Assembly (NCBI GenBank): GCA_002422795.1
Contig: DITJ01000091.1
Coordinates: 1 to 56,484 of the forward strand
Direction: 5' to 3'
Source of the DNA: Alphaproteobacteria bacterium UBA6187
Lineage (GTDB): Bacteria > Pseudomonadota > Alphaproteobacteria > Rickettsiales > UBA6187
Length of the DNA stretch: 56,484 nucleotides
Shown: positions 25,178-34,027 of the stretch, piece by piece
Position numbering within the stretch: the stretch's first letter is position 1
Layout of the letters: each line of letters starts with the position of its first letter
Position numbers and translations under genes: made by a program
Notes under the pieces: generated by a model
Databases searched by the model: none
Told to the model about the DNA's origin: nothing
Seen by the model: the letters and a program-made list of their open reading frames with translations, nothing else

Positions 25178-25450
25178 TTAATTGATAAACTTAATTAAGG
25201 CGACGATAAAACCAGCCTGAAGGAATAGGGAACCTAACATCCATTTGATAATATCTGCCTTATGACCATGCATTTCAGCCTGAAGCTTTAATTCAAGTTC
25301 ACGCAAATCGCCCTTTGTTGCGGCCATGCTAAGATCAGTCTCGCGTGTTTCTCGCACAAATTCAACTATGGATTCGGCCTGTTTTTCAGGAATGCCGTCC
25401 TTCATTAGTTTCTTAACAAAAAAATGTGTATCAAATGTTAATGTTGTCAT
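25178..25450 (-). CDS. DUF1640-like coiled-coil membrane-anchored protein (2)
   Basis: A 90-residue protein: helix FDTHFFVKKLMKDGIPEKQA at 5-24 and VEFVRETRET, then a coiled coil (KGDLRELELKLQAEMHGHKA), then a C-terminal membrane helix (about 68-88). It shares the layout of the protein at 21602-21847 but little identity. It is codirectional with and 5 bp from erpA. Confidence 0.7.
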   Translation of the reverse strand: MTTLTFDTHFFVKKLMKDGIPEKQAESIVEFVRETRETDLSMAATKGDLRELELKLQAEMHGHKADIIKWMLGSLFLQAGFIVALIKFIN

Positions 25451-25576
25451 GGCAATTATTATATCTTTATCAGGCTATTATTGCAATTTAAAAAATCAAC
25501 AAACCTGCAAATTATCCTTTAACTTTTACACTAATGCCCTTATACTTTCCGCTATATTAAACATAAGGTTTTCCAA

Positions 25577-26839
25577 ATGGCAAAAGAACTATCCGTGAAT
25601 GATTTACAAAAAATGGTAAAAGTTCCACTTGAATATGAAATAAATACCGAACACCATAAGCGCGCATCTTATGCGTCCGACCCTGAAAAAAGCCGTGGCC
25701 GCCTACATAAGGAAGAAGGCAGTGTTACCAGGTCTGAGTTTCGGCGCGATTGCGACCGCATTATCCACTCAGCAGCATTCCGCCGCCTGGAATATAAAAC
25801 CCAAGTATTCGTAAACCATGAAGGCGACCATTACCGCACCCGCCTTACCCACAGTTTAGAAGTGGCGCAGATTGCGCGCTCTGTTAGCCGCAACCTTTGC
25901 CTGAATGAAGATTTAGCCGAGGCGATGGCACTGGCACATGATTTAGGCCACACACCATTTGGCCATGCCGGTGAAGATGCGCTGAATGACGCTTGCAAAG
26001 ATTTATGCGGGTTTGACCATAATGCGCAATCAATTAAAATTGTTACCAGCCTGGAACAGAAATATGCAGCCTTTAACGGCCTTAACCTTACGTGGGAATT
26101 ATTGGAAGGTCTTGCCAAGCATAATGGCCCACTAACAGGCGAGCGCCGCAATAAGGAATTATATGACGGCACAGTGCCGGAAGTTATTGAAGAATACAAC
26201 AAACTGCATAACCTGGAACTGGATAAATTCCCTTCTGCTGAAGCGCAGATTGCCTCAAATGCAGATGATATTGCCTATAACAACCACGATATAGATGATG
26301 GCCTTCGCGCTAAATTATTCAGCCTTGAAGATGTAAAAAAATTGCCTATGGTGGGCAATATTTTCCGCGAACTTACCAATGAATACCAGGGTTTGGATCA
26401 TGCAAGATTAGTGCATGAAGCCAACCGCCGCATGATTGGGCGTATGATTGTCGACCTCACCCGCCAAACATATAAAAACATCAAGGAATTTAATATCCAG
26501 ACTACGGATGACATCCGCGAATTAAGTATACCATTGGTTACATTCTCATCTGGCATGACTGAAAACATTAAAACCATAAAGCAATTCCTGAATGAAAATA
26601 TGTATAAACACTACAAGGTTTGCCGCATGACCAGCAAGGCAAAACGTGTTGTCGCTGATTTATTCAATATGCTTTATAACGAGCCAGAATGCCTGCCAAC
26701 TGAATGGCGCAATAAAGCCAAAGCTTCAAAAACCGATAAAGAACGCTCAGAAGTTGTGGCAGATTTCATCGCTGGCATGACTGACCGTTTTGCAATGGAC
26801 GAGCATAAAAAATTATTTGATTTAGAGTGCAGGTCTTAA
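25577..26839 (+). CDS. dgt: dGTP triphosphohydrolase-like protein (HD domain)
   Basis: A 420-residue member of the deoxyguanosinetriphosphatase family (type 2, alphaproteobacterial form). It hydrolyses dNTPs to deoxynucleoside and triphosphate. HD-domain metal ligands: RTRLTHSLEVAQIARSV near 90-106 and ALAHDLGHTPFGHAGEDAL near 117-135. The later Asp lies in SNADDIAYNNHDIDDGL near 230-246. The N-terminal RSEFRRDCDRIIHSAAFRRLEYKTQV is also typical. It is followed by a clear intrinsic terminator. Confidence 0.94.
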   Translation: MAKELSVNDLQKMVKVPLEYEINTEHHKRASYASDPEKSRGRLHKEEGSVTRSEFRRDCDRIIHSAAFRRLEYKTQVFVNHEGDHYRTRLTHSLEVAQIARSVSRNLCLNEDLAEAMALAHDLGHTPFGHAGEDALNDACKDLCGFDHNAQSIKIVTSLEQKYAAFNGLNLTWELLEGLAKHNGPLTGERRNKELYDGTVPEVIEEYNKLHNLELDKFPSAEAQIASNADDIAYNNHDIDDGLRAKLFSLEDVKKLPMVGNIFRELTNEYQGLDHARLVHEANRRMIGRMIVDLTRQTYKNIKEFNIQTTDDIRELSIPLVTFSSGMTENIKTIKQFLNENMYKHYKVCRMTSKAKRVVADLFNMLYNEPECLPTEWRNKAKASKTDKERSEVVADFIAGMTDRFAMDEHKKLFDLECRS

Positions 26840-26864
26840 AATTTCTTCGATTTATACATAAAAG

Positions 26865-26891
26865 AACCTCTTCGTTTGAAGGGGTTTTTTT
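26865..26891 (+). terminator. Rho-independent terminator after dgt
   Basis: Stem AACCTCTTC (26865-26873), loop GTTT, stem GAAGGGGTT (26878-26886), then seven Ts. One G-T wobble. It ends the dgt transcript 26 bp past the stop codon. Confidence 0.85.
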
Positions 26892-26896
26892 ATGAT

Positions 26897-27002
26897 TATA
26901 GTGTTTTCGCTTTTCAATAATGATAGGAAATCGAGTCGATGTGTAGGTGAGCTACATGAGACGATGATCGACGCATCATTATTGAAAATGGGAAATACTA
27001 TA
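26897..27002. repeat. Palindromic element with 28-bp inverted ends
   Basis: Left end TATAGTGTTTTCGCTTTTCA then ATAATGAT (26897-26924). The right end (26975-27002) is its imperfect complement, with TTGAAAATGGGAAATACTAT readable. The middle holds a small hairpin (TGTAG...CTACA). GAAAATGGGAAATGCTA at 29464-29480 resembles one end. The 306-bp gap between dgt and the S8 protease is filled by the terminator, this element and a short AT-rich leader. The open frame through it is not a gene. Confidence 0.75.
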
Positions 27003-27145
27003 TTTATTAACTGGTTCTTTGGCAATTACAGTACGTATTACGTCCAAAACTCAGGTGAAATAATCTATATCTCTACATATACATTACATCTTAACCAATT
27101 ATTAATATATTCGCAGTAGAATGTGATAAATATTGAGGGGTTAGT

Positions 27146-29398
27146 ATGAAAAAGATATTTATCACAACTACATTTCCATTATTCGCTTCGTTGCTATTTT
27201 CAGAAGCAAAAGCAATTGATTACTCAATACAAAACACCCTAAATGGTGCTTTTAAAGCACAAAGCGACTCAGGCGTATATGGAAAAGGCGTTGTGTTTGG
27301 AGTTATAGACACAGGCATAGCCCCGGACTGGATTGGCTTTAACGGCAATATTGATACAGCAGCCAGCAAGTGCATGATATCAGCATGTAAAAGTTCCTTT
27401 GATGACCATGGCCACGGCACATTTGTAGCCAGTGAAATAATTGGCTCTGTAAATGGCACTACTATGAAGGGTATAACGCCTGAGGCAACAGCTTTCGGTG
27501 TTAAGGTATTGAATGCCAAAGGCTCCGGCACAGCAACGGATGTTGCCAATGGCATACGTTATGCTGCGGATAACGGCGCTAATATACTGAACTTAAGTTT
27601 AACATTCTTACCCACCACTGACATTGTAAATGCAATTAATTATGCTGCGTCAAAGAATGTTATAACTGTATTTGCCGGTGGCAATAGCAACAAGATATTA
27701 CTAAATGGCGCTACCACCACAGGCTTTACCGATGCAGCCTTGCGCCGCCTTATGTTTGCAGGCTCCACCAACGATAAAATGGCTATAAGCAGCTTCAGCA
27801 ATAAACCAGGTACAACCGGAAAATTTACCGCAAAAGATAGTAAAGCGTCTTATTTATATAATTCACTATGGATAATGGCAGATGGTGAAAATATCTGGGG
27901 AGCAAGCACCTACAATACATCACAATATGGTTATAGCTACGTTACGCAGATGTCCGGCACTTCCATGGCTGCCCCGCAACTAGCAGGCGCTGCCGGTATG
28001 CTGGTATCACGCTGGCCATTTTTACTTAATACCGGCAATGTAGTTACAATCCTAACCAAAACCACCCAGGATTTAGGCGCAAAAGGCATAGATGGAATTT
28101 ACGGCACGGGCTTCCTTAGGATTGATACGGCAATGCAGCCTATCGGCGCACTCACAGTTCCGGTAAGCGGCAAGATGGTTCCTGTAACTAATGTGCAGAT
28201 AACCACAAGTGGCCCGGTTGGTAATCTGGGTAATTTATCCTCTGCTTTGCAAAAGGCGGTGGCTTACGATAGCTATAACCGCGATTATAATGTGGCACTT
28301 GCCGCCGCAATATCGCCAAAACCTGCAACATCGACAAGTAGTTCCGCAGCATCAAAAGTAGACAAAAAGAAAGCTAAGAAAGCTAAAAAATTTACTGCAA
28401 CAGGTGAAGATTCATGGATGCTATCTTCTTTTGAAAATGCTCCTGTGAATCCATCGGAAATTCAATCTGCATCCCCACAAAGCAGCTATGGTTTAGTGCA
28501 GGATCCTACACAGCCCAACCAATATGAATGGTCGGTGGGCTTTTCAAATGATGGTAACTATTCTGGCGCAGGGCAAGGTACTGGCGCGGCATCAATGTTC
28601 AACGATGCCCGCTGGAATGAAAAAACCGCCTTTGCCAGTGGTGATTCCGCAGGTGCAGGGGAAGTATTCGGCTTAATACAAAATGCAAATTTTTCTGCAA
28701 AGGCCTTTAATATCACACCTTCTTCACGCCTTTCATTTGAAATGATGACCACCCAAAATATGGGGGCGACCGATTCAGTTAATGATAGCTCCGCCCATGG
28801 TATTGCTATGGGATATACCTTCAACCCTACCAAGAAAATCGCTGTATCGCTTACAAGCTCTATACTTGATGAAAATAATATGTTACTCGGCTCTACCGCT
28901 TCTGGGCCTTTATCACTGGGCAAATCCAGCTATACAACATCTTTTGGCGCCGGAACTAATATTAAGCTTGGTAATGGCTACCAGCTTGGTTTCGAGGCCA
29001 GTTATTTTACAACAGGAGCATCAAGCAATAATGATAGCCTGATTACCAGCATTTCCCCTCTTTCTGGCGCAAGCTTCAACCTTGCCTTAAGCAAAGAACA
29101 ATTATTTGATAAAAACGATGAAATAAGTATCGCGCTTAGGAAACCCTTACGCATTTATTCCGGTACTGCTAATGTAGCCATACCAGTTGGTACGGATATG
29201 GACGGCAACCCTATCATACAGAATGAACTTGTAAGCGTAGTTCCAACCGGAAACGAAACAAATTTCGACCTTGGATACAGCCTTGCCTTAAGCGACTATA
29301 CACAAACAGGTTTTAACCTTTCATACCGGAATGATGCCGACAATATTGCAGGCTATAACGATAGCGCTGTTATGGTGACATTCGACTTTAAGTTCTAA
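27146..29398 (+). CDS. Subtilisin-like (S8) protease with predicted C-terminal beta-barrel
   Basis: A 750-residue secreted protein. A signal peptide (MKKIFITTTFPLFASLLFSEAKA) precedes a subtilase domain (about 30-330) with the full triad: Asp in VVFGVIDTGIAP, His in FDDHGHGTFVAS, Ser in MSGTSMAAPQLAGAAG. A linker with a lysine cluster (VDKKKAKKAKKF near 407-418) leads to about 300 residues of alternating polar/hydrophobic, Gly/Asn-rich sequence ending in Phe (VMVTFDFKF). That is like an outer-membrane barrel, so this is probably an S8 autotransporter. GAGGGGTT is a good ribosome site. Substrate is unknown. Confidence 0.88.
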   Translation: MKKIFITTTFPLFASLLFSEAKAIDYSIQNTLNGAFKAQSDSGVYGKGVVFGVIDTGIAPDWIGFNGNIDTAASKCMISACKSSFDDHGHGTFVASEIIGSVNGTTMKGITPEATAFGVKVLNAKGSGTATDVANGIRYAADNGANILNLSLTFLPTTDIVNAINYAASKNVITVFAGGNSNKILLNGATTTGFTDAALRRLMFAGSTNDKMAISSFSNKPGTTGKFTAKDSKASYLYNSLWIMADGENIWGASTYNTSQYGYSYVTQMSGTSMAAPQLAGAAGMLVSRWPFLLNTGNVVTILTKTTQDLGAKGIDGIYGTGFLRIDTAMQPIGALTVPVSGKMVPVTNVQITTSGPVGNLGNLSSALQKAVAYDSYNRDYNVALAAAISPKPATSTSSSAASKVDKKKAKKAKKFTATGEDSWMLSSFENAPVNPSEIQSASPQSSYGLVQDPTQPNQYEWSVGFSNDGNYSGAGQGTGAASMFNDARWNEKTAFASGDSAGAGEVFGLIQNANFSAKAFNITPSSRLSFEMMTTQNMGATDSVNDSSAHGIAMGYTFNPTKKIAVSLTSSILDENNMLLGSTASGPLSLGKSSYTTSFGAGTNIKLGNGYQLGFEASYFTTGASSNNDSLITSISPLSGASFNLALSKEQLFDKNDEISIALRKPLRIYSGTANVAIPVGTDMDGNPIIQNELVSVVPTGNETNFDLGYSLALSDYTQTGFNLSYRNDADNIAGYNDSAVMVTFDFKF

Positions 29399-29407
29399 GA
29401 GCCTGTT

Positions 29408-29440
29408 ATTAAGTTCATGAGAATAACTTTAATAACAAGT
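29408..29440 (+). terminator. Possible terminator hairpin after the S8 protease
   Basis: GTTATTAAGTT faces AACTTTAATAAC at 29405-29435, a weak A+T stem. MITE-end-like TATACTCATTCT follows at 29444-29455, itself forming a small hairpin TCATTCT-ACA-AGAATGA. Assignment as a terminator is tentative. Confidence 0.35.
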
Positions 29441-29477
29441 AGTTATACTCATTCTACAAGAATGAAAATGGGAAATG

Positions 29478-30008
29478 CTACTTTATAACAGGATATTTTC
29501 TCGGTTCAAATAACTGATAATGCCACCATTCATTACGATAAAAATCCCACCCTGCAGTAGTCATAATGCCCATAAGTAAATGACGGTTCTTTTGCGCCTC
29601 GGCTGAGATTTCCATATTGCCATGATATGAAAGCGGGGAAAATTCATCGAACGCAGTTCCCATATCAAGTTCTTTGCCATTTTTATCTATCAGGGTTAAA
29701 TCAATCGCAACACCACGGCAATGTGGTACTGCACCGGTTTGCGGATTGGAAAGGAAATTTGCATCGGGGCAATCATCCCATAATTCCTGCTGTGTTTCTA
29801 TAGGGCGGAATGCGTCGAATATTTTAAAGCGTAAGCCTAATGCGGCGGCCATGCCTATAGATTTTTTAAGGCACGCGGCTGCATCCTCATGCAGGAAACA
29901 GCGTGCATTTTTGTATAATGGCCTGCCGGTGAAATTATCACTGGTGGCATATGCAATATATAAATCTGTGTCGAATTCAGGTTGTTTTATTTCTATAAGG
30001 TTATTCAT
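29478..30008 (-). CDS. ddpX: D-alanyl-D-alanine dipeptidase (VanX/DdpX-type M15 peptidase)
   Basis: A 176-residue zinc dipeptidase that hydrolyses D-Ala-D-Ala. M15D motifs: FKIFDAFRPIETQQ near 67-80 (catalytic Arg), PHCRGVAIDLTLID near 106-119 (zinc His and Asp), and NEWWHYQLFEP near 158-168 (Glu and zinc His). The frame extends 58 codons upstream through the phhB gene. The ATG at 30008 gives the family length and overlaps the phhB stop by 8 bp, which implies coupling. No signal peptide, so it acts in the cytoplasm, presumably on recycled wall dipeptide. No vancomycin-resistance genes are nearby. Confidence 0.9.
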   Translation of the reverse strand: MNNLIEIKQPEFDTDLYIAYATSDNFTGRPLYKNARCFLHEDAAACLKKSIGMAAALGLRFKIFDAFRPIETQQELWDDCPDANFLSNPQTGAVPHCRGVAIDLTLIDKNGKELDMGTAFDEFSPLSYHGNMEISAEAQKNRHLLMGIMTTAGWDFYRNEWWHYQLFEPRKYPVIK

Positions 30009-30333
30009 TAGTAATTCCGTCAATTTTTGCCGCCACAATAAAATCATTCTCGTGCAATCCGCCGATAGAGTGCGTGCTAAGGCGGATTTTACAATATCCC
30101 CAGCCAAATTCAATATCTGGGTGGTGGTTTTCTTCTTCGGCAATTTCGCCCACTTTATTGACAAATGCAAGCGCCTCGGCAAAATTCTTGAATTTATAGG
30201 ATTTCTCTATCTCGGTTTCTTCTTTTATCGCTTCCCAAGCCAAAACGCTGGCAATATATTTATTTAAATCTTCATAAGGAATCGGGCTTACACCTCCTTC
30301 ACATGGGATACATTTTTTATTTGTTAGGTTCAT
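30001..30333 (-). CDS. phhB: Pterin-4a-carbinolamine dehydratase-like protein
   Basis: A 110-residue PCD/DCoH-fold protein that dehydrates 4a-hydroxytetrahydropterin after aromatic hydroxylation. The signature is FVNKVGEIAEEENHHPDIEFGWGYCKIRLSTHSIGGLHENDF (near 58-99, split by me across motifs ENHHPDIE and STHSIGGL). The ATG at 30333 has GAGAAGAA upstream; the longer frame would start at TTG. No phenylalanine hydroxylase is in the window. It overlaps ddpX by 8 bp. Confidence 0.92.
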   Translation of the reverse strand: MNLTNKKCIPCEGGVSPIPYEDLNKYIASVLAWEAIKEETEIEKSYKFKNFAEALAFVNKVGEIAEEENHHPDIEFGWGYCKIRLSTHSIGGLHENDFIVAAKIDGITNE

Positions 30334-30402
30334 TTTCTTCTCATAATTTGACAAAACGCTTTTTTAACAATATTCATAATTTCCCTTTATAAGAAGTAAA
30401 AA

Positions 30403-31077
30403 ATGAAAATATTATCAATAGATACTTCCCACGGAATTTGCTCAACTGCCCTTGCGGAAAATGGCAAGCTTATTTCTGTAAAAACCGATCCTGAACCATC
30501 CAGGCAAGCCGAAAGGTTATTCCTTAACATAGATGATATCCTAAAGGAAAATCAATTAACATATATTGATATAAATGCGATTGCTGCAGATATTGGCCCT
30601 GGCAGCTTCACCGGGGTTAGAATTGGGCTTGCAGCCACGCGCGGCATTGCCCTTGCGGCAAATATCCCTGTAATCGGCGTTACTGGTTTTGAAGCGCTTG
30701 TCTATGCTGCAAAACATCAAGGCATTATTGATGATTTACTTGTAGTGTTGGATGCAAGGCGCGGCCAGGTATTTGCGCAATTTTTCAGTAATGATGCCAA
30801 TAGCGAAGAATTATTGCTGGATTATAGTGAAATAACAGAAATCCTGCCTAATAAAAATATAACAATAATTGGTGATGGCGCGGCATTGGTGGAGCCAATA
30901 TTGCAAAACCATAATATCAATTATTCGGTTATAGATAATTTAAAAATCCCTGATGCCGGGATGGTGGCGATGGCAGCTTTTGAAAAAATAAATAGTGGAA
31001 ATTATAGCAAAAACCCTGCACCTTTATATATAAGGAAGCCGGATGCTAAACTGCCAAAACAAGCTGGTGTCGAATAA
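30403..31077 (+). CDS. tsaB: tRNA threonylcarbamoyladenosine biosynthesis protein TsaB
   Basis: A 224-residue TsaB of the Kae1/YgjD ATPase-fold superfamily. With TsaD and TsaE it installs t6A37 on ANN-decoding tRNAs. The N-terminal ILSIDTSHGICSTALAENG and IAADIGPGSFTGVRIGLAATRGIALAANIPVIGV near 66-99 are characteristic. It faces phhB divergently across about 70 bp. No rimI follows, in contrast to many bacteria. Confidence 0.94.
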   Translation: MKILSIDTSHGICSTALAENGKLISVKTDPEPSRQAERLFLNIDDILKENQLTYIDINAIAADIGPGSFTGVRIGLAATRGIALAANIPVIGVTGFEALVYAAKHQGIIDDLLVVLDARRGQVFAQFFSNDANSEELLLDYSEITEILPNKNITIIGDGAALVEPILQNHNINYSVIDNLKIPDAGMVAMAAFEKINSGNYSKNPAPLYIRKPDAKLPKQAGVE

Positions 31078-31243
31078 GAATCTATGAACCCTTTTCTTTC
31101 AGTAGCTTAGATAACCCTCCTATCAAAAACTCAGTTTAAATTGCAAAACATGCCTTTTCGTTAACTCTTTAGTAACACTTATTTGATAATATTTATCTTA
31201 TAGGGGAAGCATCAAATGCCAACTTATAATGGAGAGAAATATT

Positions 31244-31624
31244 ATGGAACATACTGAAGAAAAATTTGAAAATTATTTTCATTTCCTTTCTACAAGAAAG
31301 AATTGGGATATTTCGAAAACTAAGGATGCCAGAGTGCATTCCAATGGTTACCCCCAGATGTATGCTGTTTGTATTATGAAGAATAATGAAGCTTCAAATG
31401 ATTTCCTGGTAGCGTTAATTAAGAAGTTTTTTCATAAAAGTACCAGCCAGGCAGTAAAAATTGCTATGGAAATTAATAAGGAAGGTAGGGCCTTATGCGA
31501 AGTTTATACACGTGATGCTGCGGAAACAAAGGTGATGCATGTTCTTGAGTTTGCTCAAGGCCAGCAACAGGAAATTAAATGTATAATGCAAAAAAGTGAA
31601 TCAAATGCTGTCAAAAAACCTTGA
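31244..31624 (+). CDS. clpS: ATP-dependent Clp protease adaptor ClpS
   Basis: A 126-residue ClpS, which hands N-degron substrates to ClpA. The core reads YAVCIMKNNEASNDFLVALIKKFFHKSTSQAVKIAMEINKEG, then ALCEVYTRDAAETKVMHV, matching ClpS despite a diverged ND-x-T-P loop. The usual N-terminal extension is present. I chose the ATG at 31244 because GGAGAG lies 7 bases before it. The end overlaps the clpA start by about 20 bp, so the two are coupled. Confidence 0.9.
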   Translation: MEHTEEKFENYFHFLSTRKNWDISKTKDARVHSNGYPQMYAVCIMKNNEASNDFLVALIKKFFHKSTSQAVKIAMEINKEGRALCEVYTRDAAETKVMHVLEFAQGQQQEIKCIMQKSESNAVKKP

Positions 31625-33941
31625 ACTTAGCCTGCACAGGGCGCTTACTATAGCGCATAAATGTTCGCATGAATATGCAACATTGGAACATTTGTTGCTG
31701 GGGCTAACAGAAGACCCAGAAGCTTGTGAAGTCCTCAATGGCTGCGGTGCCAACATCCCCGAATTATGCGATGAATTAAAAGTTTTCCTTAGCACAAAAC
31801 TTACTGCACTTGTTGTGGAAAGTAATGTGGAAGTAAAGCCCACCGCAGGTTTCCAAAGGGTTATACACCGGGCGGCCATAAATGCCCATTCAACCAGCAG
31901 AAAACAGGTAACGGGTGCAAATGTTTTAGCCGAAATGTTTGGTGAGCATGAATCCCATGCAATATATTTCCTGAAAGAGCAAGGTATAACCTATCTTGAT
32001 GTGGTAAATTACATAGCAAGCAACCGCGACCTTAAAAAGGTTATCCAGCAGAAAAATGATATAGATAATGCAGGTTATGATGAAAATGAAATTATCATGC
32101 CACAAAGCGTGTTCGAGCGCATCAGCCAGCCTACGCCTTTGAATTTAAGTGGTGAAGAACAAAAGCCCAAAGATAAAAATAGCGCCCTTAATACTTATTG
32201 CGTAAACCTTAACAAACGTGCATCCGAAGGCAAGATTGATGTACTTATAGGCCGTGATGAGGAAGTGGAGCGCACTGTAGAAATATTATGCCGACGCAGC
32301 AAAAATAACCCACTTTATGTAGGCGAGCCAGGGGTTGGCAAAACTGCGCTGGTGGAGGGGCTGGCATACCGTATCGTGCGAGGCCAAGTGCCAGATAGCC
32401 TGAAAAAATCCATTATTTTCAGCCTTGATATGGGCGCTCTGCTAGCGGGTACAAAATACCGTGGCGATTTCGAAGAGCGCATGAAGGCTATAATAACCGA
32501 AATAGAAAAACTGCCCCATGCCATATTATTTATTGATGAAATCCATACAATAGTAGGGGCTGGTTCCACCAATGGCGGCTCGCTTGATGCCAGCAACCTG
32601 CTTAAACCAGCACTTGCACGCGGTGAATTTAAGTGTATAGGCTCAACCACTTACACCGAATACCATAATAGCTTTGAGAAAGACAGGGCGCTGATAAGGC
32701 GCTTCCAGAAAATTGATATAGATGAGCCTTCGCGCGATGTTGCTATAAAAATATTAAAGGGTCTTAAGCCTTATTATGAAGAGCATCATAATGTAAAATA
32801 TACAAGTGATGCAATTGAAGCTGCCGTTGACCTTTCAATCCGTTATATGACTAACCGTAAGCTCCCAGATAAAGCCCTTGATATTATTGATGAGGCGGGC
32901 GCAAATTATAAAATGCGTGCCACTGATAAATCCACAAAAACTATTACAATCAGGGATATAGAAAACATTGTTGCTAAAATTACTAAAATTCCAACAAAAT
33001 CCCTGCAATCGGATGAAGCTGAACAATTACGCTTCTTAGAAAGTAAATTAAAGAAGGTAATATTCGGACAGGATAAAGCCGTGGAATCACTGGCAACAGC
33101 TGTAAAACTCTCCCGCGCCGGGCTTCGTGATGCAAAAAAACCTACCGGTTGTTATTTATTCTCCGGCCCTACAGGGGTTGGAAAAACCGAACTTGCTGCC
33201 CAGCTTGCAGTGCAGATGCATATGGAACTTATCCGTATAGATATGTCTGAGTATTTAGAAGCACATTCGGTGGCGCGTCTAATCGGTGCGCCTCCTGGCT
33301 ATGTTGGTTTTGAACAGGCAGGTATATTAACAGAAGCTATCGAAAAAAACCCTTATTCTGTTTTACTATTTGATGAAATGGAAAAAGCCCACCCGGATGT
33401 ATATAATATATTGCTGCAAGTGATGGATTATGGCCAGCTAACTGATAACAACGGTAAGTCGCTGAATTTCAGGAATAGTATTATAATAATGACCACTAAT
33501 GCCGGGGCAAGTGATTTCAGCCGTAATACCATAGGCTTTGGTGATCATGAAAATGCAAGCGACAATAACGATGCAATTTCGCGTGTGTTTACGCCGGAGT
33601 TCCGTAACCGCCTTGATTCAATAATACATTTTATGCCACTTAACGAGGAAGTGGTGGAACTTGTGGTTGATAAGTTTATAGATGGTATGCAGGCGCAGTT
33701 AGCAGACCGAGGCGTGAAAATAGAGGTCTCCAAAAAAGCGCGTAAATATCTCTCTGAAAAGGGCTATGACAGCAAAAATGGAGCACGTCCACTAGAGCGG
33801 ATAATCAGTGATGAAATAAAAAAACAGCTAGCGGATGAAATATTGTTTGGCAAATTATCTAAAGGTGGTAAAGTAACCGTAGATATCAAACAGGATAAAC
33901 TTACTTTCCTGTTTGCTGAAAAAGAGGCGCTAGTAAGATAG
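31605..33941 (+). CDS. clpA: ATP-dependent Clp protease ATP-binding subunit ClpA
   Basis: A 778-residue AAA+ unfoldase. Clp N-domain (1-140), D1 with Walker A GEPGVGKTALVEG and Walker B ILFIDEIHTIVGAG, D2 with GPTGVGKTELAAQ and VLLFDEMEKAH, and the ClpP-contact loop NTIGFG near 640. The absence of the long middle coiled coil marks it as ClpA rather than ClpB. A GTG at 31596 is an alternative start. It overlaps clpS. No clpP in the window. A tandem-repeat hairpin follows the stop. Confidence 0.96.
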   Translation: MLSKNLELSLHRALTIAHKCSHEYATLEHLLLGLTEDPEACEVLNGCGANIPELCDELKVFLSTKLTALVVESNVEVKPTAGFQRVIHRAAINAHSTSRKQVTGANVLAEMFGEHESHAIYFLKEQGITYLDVVNYIASNRDLKKVIQQKNDIDNAGYDENEIIMPQSVFERISQPTPLNLSGEEQKPKDKNSALNTYCVNLNKRASEGKIDVLIGRDEEVERTVEILCRRSKNNPLYVGEPGVGKTALVEGLAYRIVRGQVPDSLKKSIIFSLDMGALLAGTKYRGDFEERMKAIITEIEKLPHAILFIDEIHTIVGAGSTNGGSLDASNLLKPALARGEFKCIGSTTYTEYHNSFEKDRALIRRFQKIDIDEPSRDVAIKILKGLKPYYEEHHNVKYTSDAIEAAVDLSIRYMTNRKLPDKALDIIDEAGANYKMRATDKSTKTITIRDIENIVAKITKIPTKSLQSDEAEQLRFLESKLKKVIFGQDKAVESLATAVKLSRAGLRDAKKPTGCYLFSGPTGVGKTELAAQLAVQMHMELIRIDMSEYLEAHSVARLIGAPPGYVGFEQAGILTEAIEKNPYSVLLFDEMEKAHPDVYNILLQVMDYGQLTDNNGKSLNFRNSIIIMTTNAGASDFSRNTIGFGDHENASDNNDAISRVFTPEFRNRLDSIIHFMPLNEEVVELVVDKFIDGMQAQLADRGVKIEVSKKARKYLSEKGYDSKNGARPLERIISDEIKKQLADEILFGKLSKGGKVTVDIKQDKLTFLFAEKEALVR

Positions 33942-33945
33942 GTGG

Positions 33946-34019
33946 CAGGTATTGGGTGATAGGTGATAGGGAAGAACCTTAATCCCTAACACCCATTCCC
34001 TAACACCTAATACCCATAG
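33946..34019. repeat. GGTGATA-unit tandem-repeat hairpin after clpA
   Basis: GTATTGGGTGATAGGTGATA (33949-33968) faces inverted CCCTAACACCCATTCCCTAA units up to 34019. It lies between the clpA stop and the PAS gene and ends 8 bp before that gene's ATG. Confidence 0.75.
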
Positions 34020-34027
34020 GTTACCAT

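Noticed and set aside
26892..27119. 75-residue plus-strand ORF after dgt
   Set aside because: It starts inside the terminator U-tract and runs through a palindromic element.
30009..30182. 58-residue N-terminal extension of the D-Ala-D-Ala dipeptidase
   Set aside because: It overlaps the phhB coding sequence in another frame. The internal ATG gives the family length.
31078..31228. Promoter of clpS (TTGATAATATTTATC region)
   Set aside because: The stretch is AT-rich and several -10-like boxes fit. No single pair is convincing enough to annotate.
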